Origin: Bacteriovorax sp.
Lineage (GTDB): Bacteria > Bdellovibrionota > Bacteriovoracia > Bacteriovoracales > Bacteriovoracaceae
DNA: 49,928 nucleotides
Assembly (NCBI GenBank): GCA_014377485.1
Contig: JACMPM010000097.1
Coordinates: 1-49,928, forward strand
Reading direction: 5' to 3'
A model generated the notes under the pieces. That model did not search any database. It worked only from the letters and a program-made list of their open reading frames with translations, and was not told the origin of the DNA. Positions 25,985-34,797 of this stretch are shown here, one piece after another (the stretch's first letter is position 1; each line of letters opens with the position of its first letter). A program made the position numbers and the translations under genes.

Positions 25985-27208
25985 TTAAAAGACTGTTCCG
26001 TCGCTCTCAATTTTAAGAGGAGGAGAACTATCGGCACGAAGTGCAAGTGCAGCTTTTCTTCCGGCCCACCAGGTTCCACCTTCCAAGACTTTTGCCAATG
26101 GAAATTCAGTTGGAGATTTGTTCAATTTTAACTGAACAGCGTCCCCGATTCGGTCGAGTAGAGCAATCGTTAATCCACGCCATTCAATGATGAGTTCTGA
26201 ATCAGGACGATGACTCTCGTCTGCTAATTTTTTATCCGTCAAAGTAATGAGTTCTCTATCAAGCAATAATCCACCATTTCTGTACTCAGCCAAACCCGTA
26301 AGCTTTTCTACATCTGTTACGACAAATCCTGCTTCTTGGAGAGGTTCACAAAGTGAGTATGTCATCCATTGAGAAAGTTTATGGAAAGCAGCCAAGCCTC
26401 CTGGAACCTTTTCGTAAGCCCAAATATCACCGAGATTCACTCCGGCCACTTTTATTCTTCCAGGCCAGATTTCGCCAAGACCATCAAGCACAGCTCGAAG
26501 AAGTTGAGCTCCTGTAAACGACTTGCCGTAACGAGTATTTAAATAATCAACAATACTTCCAGGACGACCGCCTGGAAAAATTTCTTTTTTGGCTTCTATT
26601 GTTTTTCCTAAGTTTTTTAAGAGAGACAATCTTCCATCAACGCCGATTAGAGGATTTGATGGGCTAACTTGGAATGTCTCACTCAATTTTTCTTTAGATA
26701 AGTTTTGTAAACCTTTAGCTGTTGCTTGAAGTTTCCCATTGTCAGATAAACTTCCGTCCATAAAAAGATAGAAACTTGCTACGCCTAAACCTTCAGAGCG
26801 AGTAATTGTTTTACCGCTTGAAATTTCTTTGTATTTCCACTCAGCTCCGGCACCAGCATCTAATAAGACGGAAGTGATTACCAGGTCGAGTTTTGTTCTT
26901 GCTTGCTCCATTGGATCAAGGTTTTTTATTTTCAGGTCAAGTACTTCGCTCACTCTGTTAATTCCCGCTGCACGAAAATGTCCCCAGCGAGAGTGAAATG
27001 GAATTTCCAAAGTTGGATAATTGTCTTTGATCACTTCAATTACATAGTCTACAACGCCCTCGAATTTTTCAGGGTGGTAAGTGAAATGAGTTTTTCCATT
27101 TTTGGTTAACTCAAAAATAGCTTCAGCACTTTGTCTTATGGCTTCAGGTGATAACAAAAAGTCGAGGTCTTTTTCGGTATAATTATTCGGTTTATTCATC
27201 TCACTCAT
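25985..27208 (-). CDS. URC4/urg3 family protein (DUF1688)
   Basis: This 407-residue protein carries hallmarks of the DUF1688 (URC4/urg3) family, including VDYVIEVIKDNYPTLEIPFH followed by SRWGHFRAAGINRV. Further stretches are SEGLGVASFYLF, LGEIWPGRIKV and GTWWAGRKAALALR near the C-terminus. In Lachancea kluyveri URC4 is essential for growth on uracil as nitrogen source; its exact reaction is unknown. It overlaps the GTP cyclohydrolase II-like gene by 8 nt, with GGGAG upstream. Co-occurrence of the two is the diagnostic mark of the URC pathway. Confidence 0.9.
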   Translation of the reverse strand: MSEMNKPNNYTEKDLDFLLSPEAIRQSAEAIFELTKNGKTHFTYHPEKFEGVVDYVIEVIKDNYPTLEIPFHSRWGHFRAAGINRVSEVLDLKIKNLDPMEQARTKLDLVITSVLLDAGAGAEWKYKEISSGKTITRSEGLGVASFYLFMDGSLSDNGKLQATAKGLQNLSKEKLSETFQVSPSNPLIGVDGRLSLLKNLGKTIEAKKEIFPGGRPGSIVDYLNTRYGKSFTGAQLLRAVLDGLGEIWPGRIKVAGVNLGDIWAYEKVPGGLAAFHKLSQWMTYSLCEPLQEAGFVVTDVEKLTGLAEYRNGGLLLDRELITLTDKKLADESHRPDSELIIEWRGLTIALLDRIGDAVQLKLNKSPTEFPLAKVLEGGTWWAGRKAALALRADSSPPLKIESDGTVF

Positions 27209-28457
27209 CTATAGGTCTCCCTTTAACTTTTTGAAGGGCATCACCTGACTTGATTTCTCCAGCAGTAAAATATCCAGCGGCTTTTTTTGCTTCGATTTCA
27301 ACTTGCGCATCTTCGGGAACAAGTTCTGCTGGGATAGAAATTCTATTCACTACTTCAATTCCGCTTTTTACGATTGCATCGTATTTCATATTACTCATAG
27401 AGTGTAGATTATGAATTTTTTTGATTCCAAAAAACTGAAGAATATCTGGCATTAACTCCTGGAAACGAGCATCTTCAACTCCGGCTACGCATTCAGTGCG
27501 GCGGAAATAAGTTGCAGCTGAGTCTCCGCCTTCTTGGCGCTTACGAGCATTGTAAACTAAAAATTTAGTAACTTCCCCAAGAGCGCGTCCTTCTTTTCTA
27601 TAATAGGCGATGATTCCCACGCCACCTCTTTGAGCTGTGCGGGCGGCATCTTCAATTCCGTAAATTAAATAAGGACGACATGTACAGATATCAGAACCAA
27701 AAACATCTGAACCGTTACATTCATCATGAACGCGGCAAGTGAGTTCAACATCTGGGTTTGAAAGATCGTCAGGATTTCCAAAGATATAAACAGTCGTACT
27801 TCCAATTGGTGGAAGTAGCACTTTTAAATCCGGACGAGTGACTAGCTCCGGGAACATTCCGCCAGTTTCCTGAAAAAGAATTTTTCTAAGTTCACCTTCA
27901 TCAACGCCTAAACGTTTTGCGATTCCCGGTAAATGCCAAACAGGTTCAAGGGCTACTTTTGTAACTCTGAGATCCATATTTTCTTTAACAATTTTTCCAT
28001 CAATTTTTAATCTTCCTGCAGCGATTGCAAGATGAATCTCTGGAAGTTGAAGATGGGCTTGAGTAACTGAGATGGTTGGACGAATGTCATAACCTTCATC
28101 ATAATGTTTTTTAAAATTAATTTGTACGTCTAATCCCCATGGATCAATTGAGACCATTTTATCTGGATCAAACCAAGAAGCATGCGGACCTATCTTAATA
28201 GGACTTTCGGTATTATGCAGATCAGGCTTGTGATTAATATCATATGAGCCTTGAGCGATTGAAAGGGCTCGATAGATAGCATAACTACCACTATGTGTAC
28301 CGATCGCATTTCTTTCTTTGATTGCAGTAAGTGAAGCAATCACAGGGCCTCGCTCTGCGGGATTTTTTGCACCCCAATGAATTGGTAGGGCATGTTTGTA
28401 AACTTGTTTCGAATGCGATGTTAAAACAACATGCGCGGATCTTGTAAATTCTGTCAT
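27201..28457 (-). CDS. URC1-type GTP cyclohydrolase II-like enzyme
   Basis: This is a 418-residue protein. The C-terminal half is a GTP cyclohydrolase II domain with zinc ligands Cys247, Cys258 and Cys260 (VHDECNGSDVFGSDICTC) and the YYRKEGRALGEV block containing the catalytic Tyr/Arg region. The N-terminal 200 residues form an extension absent from riboflavin RibA. In yeast Urc1 is the RibA-like enzyme needed for uracil catabolism and probably acts on a uridine nucleotide ring. The adjacent URC4, upp and dehydrogenase genes favour this role over riboflavin synthesis, and no ribB, ribD, ribE or ribH lies near. Confidence 0.9.
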   Translation of the reverse strand: MTEFTRSAHVVLTSHSKQVYKHALPIHWGAKNPAERGPVIASLTAIKERNAIGTHSGSYAIYRALSIAQGSYDINHKPDLHNTESPIKIGPHASWFDPDKMVSIDPWGLDVQINFKKHYDEGYDIRPTISVTQAHLQLPEIHLAIAAGRLKIDGKIVKENMDLRVTKVALEPVWHLPGIAKRLGVDEGELRKILFQETGGMFPELVTRPDLKVLLPPIGSTTVYIFGNPDDLSNPDVELTCRVHDECNGSDVFGSDICTCRPYLIYGIEDAARTAQRGGVGIIAYYRKEGRALGEVTKFLVYNARKRQEGGDSAATYFRRTECVAGVEDARFQELMPDILQFFGIKKIHNLHSMSNMKYDAIVKSGIEVVNRISIPAELVPEDAQVEIEAKKAAGYFTAGEIKSGDALQKVKGRPIDE

Positions 28458-28489
28458 ATTTTCCTCTTTCTAATTTATGTTGAGTAAAC

Positions 28490-29974
28490 TTACGACATCC
28501 AGTTGTTGTCGTTTTGCTTTTCCCATTTAACTGTTACTTTTTTAATATTCGACCAAAAATCCAATGAATGCTGACCAGTAATATCACCGTGTCCAAATTT
28601 AGAAGCATTCACTCCACCAAATGAAAACGGTTCGCGAGGAACGGGAACTCCAACGTTCACTCCAACCATTCCCGTGCTTGCCATTCTTATAACTTTTTCT
28701 GCAAGCGCTCCATTAGAAGTAAAAACTGAACAAGCATTCCCGTAAGAAACACTATTTTCAATTTTCATTGCTTCGCTAATATCACGACATCGAATGATAC
28801 TGATAATTGGTCCAAATAATTCTACTGTCGCTGCTTCACTTCCTGGTAGAACGTTATCAAGGATTGTTGGTCCAATCCAGTTTCCTTCTTCCATTCCAGA
28901 AGGGGCGATAGATTTTCTTCCATCCAGAATTACTTTCGCTCCGGTAGCTTCTGCCTTAGTAATAGCTTCACGTAGAAATTTAACTTGAGCTTTAGTAATT
29001 ATTGCTCCCATATCTGTTCCAAGTTTTAAAGAACTGGCACGAGCAATAATTTTTTCAATATGTTTTTCTGTATCTTTTGGATCCCCAACAACTAATAAAA
29101 CTGAAGCCGCCATACAACGCTGACCTGCACATCCAGTGAATGAATCACTGATACCAACTCCGGCCATCTCAGGGTTTGCATCGGGAAGAAGTACTATATG
29201 ATTTTTTGCTCCACCTAAAGCGAGCACTCGTTTGCCAAGATTAGTTCCGCGGTCGTAAACAGCTTTGGCAATTTTAGTAGAGCCAACAAAACCTATGGCT
29301 TTAACAGCTTCGTGATCGATGATCGCTTCCACGGTATCTTTTGTACCTTGAAGAACTTGAAACAATCCATTGGGAAGACCAGCTTCTTTTAAGGCCGCAG
29401 CGATTTTCATTGATGTCAGTGGAGTTTTTTCAGACGGTTTCCAGATATAAGCATTTCCTAAAGTAAGTGCGATAGGAATAGTCCACATAGGAACCATTGC
29501 TGGAAAATTAAATGGAGTGATATTGGCAACAACACCTACTGGCTCTCTTCTGTACTCACAGCTTACTCCGCGAGAAACTTCTACACGTCCACCAAGATCC
29601 ATATTTTGAAGAGCTATTGCATACTCTAGCACTTCAACTCCTTTCATGAGGCCTGCTTTGCCTTCATCGAAATTTTTTCCTGATTCAGAACTTTTTAAAT
29701 GAGCCATCTCATCTATGTCACGCAATAAAATATTTCTAAAATTGAACATTACTTTCGTGCGCTCTTTCATCGGCACTTCGGCCCATGCACGTTGAGCTAC
29801 TTGAGCATCATTGATTGCACTCTCGACAACTGATTGAGTTGTGCTGAAAAATTCTCCGATTGGTTTACCATTATAGGGACTGATGACTTGAATTTTTTCG
29901 CCATCGCCCTTTATAAATTCTCCGTTAATAAAATTTTGGCAATTGATAATCGCTGCTGGTATTTTTATACTCAT
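28490..29974 (-). CDS. mmsA: CoA-acylating (methyl)malonate-semialdehyde dehydrogenase
   Basis: This 494-residue aldehyde dehydrogenase is of the MmsA class. The catalytic Cys is Cys287 in FTGCAGQRCMAAS. The usual general-base Glu motif ELGGK is replaced by ALGGAKNH, as in CoA-acylating members. NAD-binding GFVGST and the C-terminal NVGVPVPREPFSFGG also fit. It oxidises malonate or methylmalonate semialdehyde to acetyl- or propionyl-CoA plus CO2. As first gene of the URC-like operon (32 nt before urc1) it could dispose of the C3 semialdehyde released from uracil. A valine or beta-alanine role is the alternative. Confidence 0.92.
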   Translation of the reverse strand: MSIKIPAAIINCQNFINGEFIKGDGEKIQVISPYNGKPIGEFFSTTQSVVESAINDAQVAQRAWAEVPMKERTKVMFNFRNILLRDIDEMAHLKSSESGKNFDEGKAGLMKGVEVLEYAIALQNMDLGGRVEVSRGVSCEYRREPVGVVANITPFNFPAMVPMWTIPIALTLGNAYIWKPSEKTPLTSMKIAAALKEAGLPNGLFQVLQGTKDTVEAIIDHEAVKAIGFVGSTKIAKAVYDRGTNLGKRVLALGGAKNHIVLLPDANPEMAGVGISDSFTGCAGQRCMAASVLLVVGDPKDTEKHIEKIIARASSLKLGTDMGAIITKAQVKFLREAITKAEATGAKVILDGRKSIAPSGMEEGNWIGPTILDNVLPGSEAATVELFGPIISIIRCRDISEAMKIENSVSYGNACSVFTSNGALAEKVIRMASTGMVGVNVGVPVPREPFSFGGVNASKFGHGDITGQHSLDFWSNIKKVTVKWEKQNDNNWMS

Positions 29975-30135
29975 GTTCTAAATTCCTTAAAATAATTTAA
30001 AGAGGAAATTCTAAGCCTAAAAAGCACACCTTTGCCAATGAAAAATAACAATGACGCACGAAAAACCGAGCGTTGACATTTGTTTCCTTTATTGATGTGA
30101 TTGAATTCCATTTACTACTCATGGAGGACAACCTT

Positions 30136-30444
30136 ATGAAAGCATTTATTTTTTTCCTGACACTTCTCTCGATAGCTTATGTTTCCCTAGCTCTTGCAGG
30201 GGATGTTCCTTCAGACACGCGATGGATTGATACCAATTCAGTTCTTATTTCCAATCAACAAAATCCTGACATTGCCAGAAGAGACTGTGAAACAACTATG
30301 CGCATCCTAAGTATCATGAGCAATGATAAAATAATTTTTCGTTCAATGTGTGAGCCTTCGTATAATCCAAGATGCGTTTATTACTACTGCTACCAATTAA
30401 ATGTGAAAGCTTTGGTTATTGACGAACATAGACGTGAAGAATAA
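30136..30444 (+). CDS. Small secreted protein of unknown function
   Basis: This 102-residue precursor has a signal peptide (MKAFIFFLTLLSIAYVSLALA). The mature part, about 80 residues, has four cysteines (RDCETTM, SMCEPSYNPRC, YYCYQLN) that may form two disulphides. GGAGG lies about 8 nt upstream of the ATG at 30136, which is why the longer frame from 30073 is not used. It is divergent from mmsA. No family recognised. Confidence 0.7.
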   Translation: MKAFIFFLTLLSIAYVSLALAGDVPSDTRWIDTNSVLISNQQNPDIARRDCETTMRILSIMSNDKIIFRSMCEPSYNPRCVYYYCYQLNVKALVIDEHRREE

Positions 30445-30492
30445 TTTCTTTGATCTAGGCATTGGGTAACAGAATCTATAATATGTTGTCCG

Positions 30493-31539
30493 ATGCCGCT
30501 TAAAGAACACTTAGAAAATACATTTAAATTAAATCCTGCACCTACTCCCATTCCTCGAATGGTTCTTTGTTCTTTGTGCACCACGCTTCCACTTATTTTA
30601 GGTTATATTCTGCACCAACTTCCTCTGGCAATTTTTGGCAGCTTATTTGGTTTTGTGCTCATTTTAAATGATCACTTCGGTCCGTTAAAACAACGTATCT
30701 ATCATTTAATTGTAACTTTTATTTTTCTTTCACTGGCCTTCTATATTGGAGCAGTGATTTACGGCAATTATATATTAGTCGCTCTAACCTTATTTCTTAT
30801 TTCTTTCATCTTAGGGAAATCTAAAGATTACGGTGTGGAGCTTGAAAGGCTCTTACTATTTATGGCCTTACAAGTTTTAACAGCTTCCTCGTCTCCCGGA
30901 ATGAAAGAGCATTTTGGGGGATTGATGCTTTACTGCACCTTTGCTTTTATTAATTATATTGTTTGCTTAACTTTTGTATTTCTGTTTTCTAGACACGCTA
31001 CAGAATTTATGGCGAGCAAAAGAAAAACTTTCAAAAAAATTATCAATCAAAAAAAATCTACTCGGTTTGCTTTTATTTTTGCTACAACCACGACCCTAGG
31101 TTTTATTCTAGCCAATGCACTACATATTAGCCGTGGGTATTGGGCCGTAGGCACTACCATAATAATCATGGTTCCCGACAGCACCCAAAGTTTCTATAAA
31201 AGCGCTCAACGTTTGCTCGGAACTTTTCTTGGTGTAGTCATCGCGGTATTCATGGTTCGTTTTGGACACGATCCGATAACTCTTATCTTGTTTGTTTTAG
31301 TAGCCGCTTATTTTGCTCCTCTAGGTCTCATCAGGAATTACTGGTTAGGAAATATGTATATAGCAGCTTTAATTTTGTTTCTTCTTGAAATTTCAAGTGT
31401 CAATCATACTGGTAGTTTCGATTTGGCCGTCTTGAGAACTCAAGATATCGGACTGGGTTGCTTGCTTGGCATAATTGGGACATTTGTGAACAATCCTTGT
31501 ATATTCTTACCGTCAAAAAAACATAAATCTCCTACGTAA
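30493..31539 (+). CDS. FUSC-family inner-membrane protein
   Basis: This 348-residue protein has two clusters of hydrophobic helices separated by a basic segment (SKRKTFKKIINQKK). The second cluster starts with the FUSC signature: SRGYWAVGTTIIIMVPD, then SAQRLLGTFLGVVIAVF. These proteins resemble the membrane part of aromatic-acid and fusaric-acid exporters (AaeB type). It is much shorter than AaeB and lacks its long cytoplasmic region. Export of small aromatic acids is plausible but unproven. It follows the small secreted protein by 48 nt and precedes a decayed kinase gene. Confidence 0.77.
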   Translation: MPLKEHLENTFKLNPAPTPIPRMVLCSLCTTLPLILGYILHQLPLAIFGSLFGFVLILNDHFGPLKQRIYHLIVTFIFLSLAFYIGAVIYGNYILVALTLFLISFILGKSKDYGVELERLLLFMALQVLTASSSPGMKEHFGGLMLYCTFAFINYIVCLTFVFLFSRHATEFMASKRKTFKKIINQKKSTRFAFIFATTTTLGFILANALHISRGYWAVGTTIIIMVPDSTQSFYKSAQRLLGTFLGVVIAVFMVRFGHDPITLILFVLVAAYFAPLGLIRNYWLGNMYIAALILFLLEISSVNHTGSFDLAVLRTQDIGLGCLLGIIGTFVNNPCIFLPSKKHKSPT

Positions 31540-31577
31540 AAAATTAAAACAGACATTTTTGCCTTAGTTTCTTAAAC

Positions 31578-31885
31578 ATGAACAAAACTAATCTAGAATT
31601 AGAGACCCAACTTGAATTAAGATACAGCGAAAATTTAAATATGCTTCGGCTTATTTCTCATGACCTATAGAATCCTCTTCAAATTTTAGGAATGAGCATC
31701 GAAGCTCTAACTGATCGCTGCCCTCCCGGAACTCTTAAAACTAGTCGATCGAATGAAACGATCTACAGATACGATGGGACAAATTCTTTACCTGGTAAGA
31801 GAACTATAAGCCTATGGAGCTGAAAAAATAAGTTTGTGTAATGTTGAAAGTATGACAAAACAGCCATTCAGTTGATCATGGAACT
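31578..31885 (+). pseudogene. Histidine-kinase remnant
   Basis: The reading from ATG 31578 gives NKTNLELETQLELRYSENLN, then LRLISHDL, a stop (TAG), and NPLQILGMSIEALTDR. The two parts join into a HisKA phosphoacceptor box (SHDL-x-NPLQIL) with one codon turned to a stop. A frame change then gives LLKLVDRMKRSTDTMGQILY and LVREL, the second dimerisation helix, another stop, and AYGAEKISLCNVESMTKQPFS. The whole ATP-binding domain is missing. Thus a gene once coding for a sensor kinase has decayed by nonsense mutations, a shift and truncation. Confidence 0.65.
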
Positions 31886-31927
31886 TGTATTGAATTAATA
31901 TTTCAAAAAGCTTCTTAGGAGATTGGT

Positions 31928-32767
31928 TTATAATGGAAAATCGGTTTCTAAAATAGTTTTTTCCCAAATTTTTAAATCATCAGAAAAAGTTTTCATCTTC
32001 AAATTAATTCTCTCAAGTGCAATTTTACCAAATGGAATTCGAAGAGGAGGATTGCGCTGGTTAACCAATTCAATCATTGCCTTCGAAGCTCTTACAGGAT
32101 CTCCTGGCTGATTGCCATCCACTTTTTGGATATACTCTCTAGTTGATCTCATTGCTGACTCATAAGCTGGATGTGGTTGAGCTGCGACAAGTGAACGATT
32201 GGCAAAATCTGTTTTGAATGGACCTGGCTCAATGATTGTAACTTTTATTCCAAATGAACTTACTTCACCAGCAAGAGCCTCTGATAAACCTTCAACTGCA
32301 TATTTGGTAGCATTATAAATTCCAAAACCTGGCGTTGAAGTAAATCCCGCCACTGATGAGATATTGAGAATATGTCCATGACCTGTTGTTCTCATAATCG
32401 GAAGAACAGCTTTGGTCATTTCAATTAATCCAAAAACATTTGTATCGAAAATACGGGTAATATCAGAAGAACTAACTTCTTCCAAGGCTCCAATTAAACC
32501 ATAACCAGCATTATTCACAAGAACATCAATTCGTCCAAAAACTTCAATAGCTTTTAGTACCGCAGACTCAATTTGATCTTTTTTAGTGACATCGAGGCTT
32601 ACGGCAATAGCTTGATCTGGATAATTTTTTACTAGATCTTGTATTGTTTCAACTTTTCTTGCCGTTGCTATAACTTTATCGCCATGTTTTAAAACTTCTT
32701 CAACCAAACAACGACCAAAGCCTGTCGAGCATCCGGTAATGAGCCAAACTTTTTCTTTTTTATTCAT
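31928..32767 (-). CDS. Short-chain dehydrogenase/reductase (classical SDR)
   Basis: This 279-residue NAD(P)-dependent oxidoreductase has the Rossmann motif TGCSTGFG near residue 11, NNAG in VLVNNAGYG, the catalytic Ser in NISSVAGF, and YNATK with Tyr151 and Lys155. The Arg at the end of the second strand (ATARK) suggests NADPH. The substrate is unknown. ATG 32767 has GGAG upstream; the GTG at 32779 lies inside that ribosome binding site. It is transcribed away from the kdp operon. Confidence 0.9.
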   Translation of the reverse strand: MNKKEKVWLITGCSTGFGRCLVEEVLKHGDKVIATARKVETIQDLVKNYPDQAIAVSLDVTKKDQIESAVLKAIEVFGRIDVLVNNAGYGLIGALEEVSSSDITRIFDTNVFGLIEMTKAVLPIMRTTGHGHILNISSVAGFTSTPGFGIYNATKYAVEGLSEALAGEVSSFGIKVTIIEPGPFKTDFANRSLVAAQPHPAYESAMRSTREYIQKVDGNQPGDPVRASKAMIELVNQRNPPLRIPFGKIALERINLKMKTFSDDLKIWEKTILETDFPL

Positions 32768-33018
32768 AATAAACTCCACTTAAACTAAAACATTACTAGA
32801 GTAGCAAAATTAAAACGGAAATCATCCCATTTATTTCCAACCACACCTTTATTTATTAAAGCGAACCATTCTTTCCTGCCGGAGCCATTGCATTGAAAAT
32901 TCATATCTAATTGAAAGCTTATTTATCATTTTTTACTATTTCTTTATGTGTTCAACTTACCTTTTGACGCCGTTTTTATGTCCCGGGGAATAAGATAATT
33001 AAAAAAGCGAGGTTATAT

Positions 33019-33102
33019 ATGGATTTTCTACTTACTGGAATTTTAACGATCGGGATTGTTGGCTACCTTATTTACACATTAGTTTACCCAGAAAAATTTT
33101 AG
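33019..33102 (+). CDS. kdpF: Potassium-transporting ATPase small subunit KdpF
   Basis: A 27-codon gene, MDFLLTGILTIGIVGYLIYT plus LVYPEKF, with a single membrane helix and the typical YPEKF ending of KdpF. It lies 10 nt before kdpA and is preceded by GAGG. KdpF stabilises the KdpABC complex in the inner membrane and is commonly missed because of its size. Confidence 0.9.
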   Translation: MDFLLTGILTIGIVGYLIYTLVYPEKF

Positions 33103-33112
33103 GGAGTTTGAT

Positions 33113-34786
33113 ATGAGTGTATTAGATATTTTAGAAATTATTCTTACCTTTGGCGCCATTATTGTTCTTACCCCTTTATTGGGTAAATACATGGCAAATG
33201 TCTTTGAAGGAAAGATTACAATTTTTAATAAAATTGAAAATTTGATTTATCGTATTTTGGGAATCGATGCCCATGAAGAAATGACCTGGGTTGATTACAC
33301 TCTCAATATTCTTGTTTTTAATCTTATTGGATTTTTATTTGTCCTGACGATTTTAATGTTTCAAGGTCGCTTGCCATTTAACCCACAACATTTCGCCGGT
33401 CTTTCATTTCCTCTTGCCTTTAACGTTGCGACAAGTTTTGTGACAAATACAAACTGGCAATCATATGGTGGCGAGAGCACCATGAGCTATTTCTCACAGA
33501 TGATCGCCCTTGGTACCCAGAATTTTTTAAGTGCTGCTACTGCGATAACTGTTCTTCTTGCTCTTGTTCGCGGTCTTTCACGTAAGTCTGTCCCAGAACG
33601 AGAAGCCAAAACTTTAGGAAACTTTTGGAAAGATTTAACTCGTTCAACTTTATTTATCTTAATTCCTCTTTCAATTATTCTCGCTTTAATATTAGTGAAA
33701 CAAGGAACTATTCAAAACTTTTCATCATATGTTCACGCAACAACTATTGAAGGCAAAGATCAACTTCTTCCAGGAGGGCCAGCGGCTTCACAGATTGCTA
33801 TTAAGCAACTAGGAACTAACGGTGGTGGATTTTTTAATGTTAACTCTGCTCATCCGTTTGAGAACCCAACGCCATTAACAAATTGGTTGTCACTCCTTTC
33901 AATTATCCTCATACCTGCTGCCCTCACTTATACTTATGGATTAATGATTGGTGCAAAGAAACAAGGGTGGGCGATTTTTGCAGCCATGATGATTATGTTG
34001 ATGGTTGGAACATTCGTTATTATGAAATCAGATTTGGGCGTCAACATGATGGAAGGAAAGGAAACACGAATAGGCATCATCAATAGTTCTATGTGGACGG
34101 GATGGACTTCAGCTGCTTCAAATGGTTCAGTCAATGCGATGATTTCAAGCCAAGCACCTATCGCTGGAGGTGTGGCCATGCTCAATATTATGCTCGGTGA
34201 AATTATTTTTGGTGGAGTTGGCTGTGGATTATATGGAATGATTCTTTTTGTTATTCTTACAGTATTCCTCTCGGGATTAATGGTAGGCAGGTCACCAGAG
34301 TATCTGGGTAAGAAAATTGAATCACGTGAAATAAAAATGATTATTCTGGCTATTCTTGCTCCTAGTACCTGTATTCTCCTCGGAAGTGCCCTTGGTGTTT
34401 CTACGAAAATTGGTCTTAGTAGTTTGTCTCATCAAGGACCTCATGGACTTAGTGAAATTCTTTATGCATTTACTTCTGCTGCTGGAAATAATGGAAGTGC
34501 CCTTGCTGGTTTAAACGCCAATACTAATTTTTATAATTATCTCCTAGGTTTCACAATGATCATTGGACGCTTCGCTGTCCTCATTCCCGTAATGGCAATC
34601 GCTGGAAGTATGGTAACGAAAAAATCGAGTCCGCCAAGCTTTGGAACATTGGCGACTGACAATGCAATTTTTGTCGTTCTTTTGATCGGAGTTGTTGTCA
34701 TTGTTGGAGCCTTGACCTTTTTGCCAGCACTTTCACTTGGGCCGATCGTAGAACAATTTTTAATGAATAAAGGAATTCTTTTTTAA
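33113..34786 (+). CDS. kdpA: Potassium-transporting ATPase subunit A
   Basis: This 557-residue, roughly ten-helix subunit forms the K+ channel-like pore of the KdpFABC pump. Selectivity-filter-like repeats are visible: TNTNWQSYGGESTMSYFSQM, GTNGGGFFNVNSAHPFENPT and AAGNNGSALAGLN. Full length compared with E. coli (557). GGGAG precedes the ATG; kdpB begins 11 nt after its stop. It works with KdpB for ATP-driven high-affinity K+ import under K+ limitation. Confidence 0.97.
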   Translation: MSVLDILEIILTFGAIIVLTPLLGKYMANVFEGKITIFNKIENLIYRILGIDAHEEMTWVDYTLNILVFNLIGFLFVLTILMFQGRLPFNPQHFAGLSFPLAFNVATSFVTNTNWQSYGGESTMSYFSQMIALGTQNFLSAATAITVLLALVRGLSRKSVPEREAKTLGNFWKDLTRSTLFILIPLSIILALILVKQGTIQNFSSYVHATTIEGKDQLLPGGPAASQIAIKQLGTNGGGFFNVNSAHPFENPTPLTNWLSLLSIILIPAALTYTYGLMIGAKKQGWAIFAAMMIMLMVGTFVIMKSDLGVNMMEGKETRIGIINSSMWTGWTSAASNGSVNAMISSQAPIAGGVAMLNIMLGEIIFGGVGCGLYGMILFVILTVFLSGLMVGRSPEYLGKKIESREIKMIILAILAPSTCILLGSALGVSTKIGLSSLSHQGPHGLSEILYAFTSAAGNNGSALAGLNANTNFYNYLLGFTMIIGRFAVLIPVMAIAGSMVTKKSSPPSFGTLATDNAIFVVLLIGVVVIVGALTFLPALSLGPIVEQFLMNKGILF

Positions 34787-34797
34787 GAAGGTAATAT

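Noticed and set aside
27201-28457. Riboflavin-biosynthesis RibA as the identity of the GTP cyclohydrolase II-like gene
   Set aside because: It has a 200-residue extension, is fused into an operon with DUF1688 and upp, and no other riboflavin genes are near; URC1 fits better.
32960-33010. TTGACG and TAAGAT boxes before kdpF as a promoter
   Set aside because: Spacing of about 21 nt is too long for a standard sigma-70 promoter and no KdpE site could be recognised.
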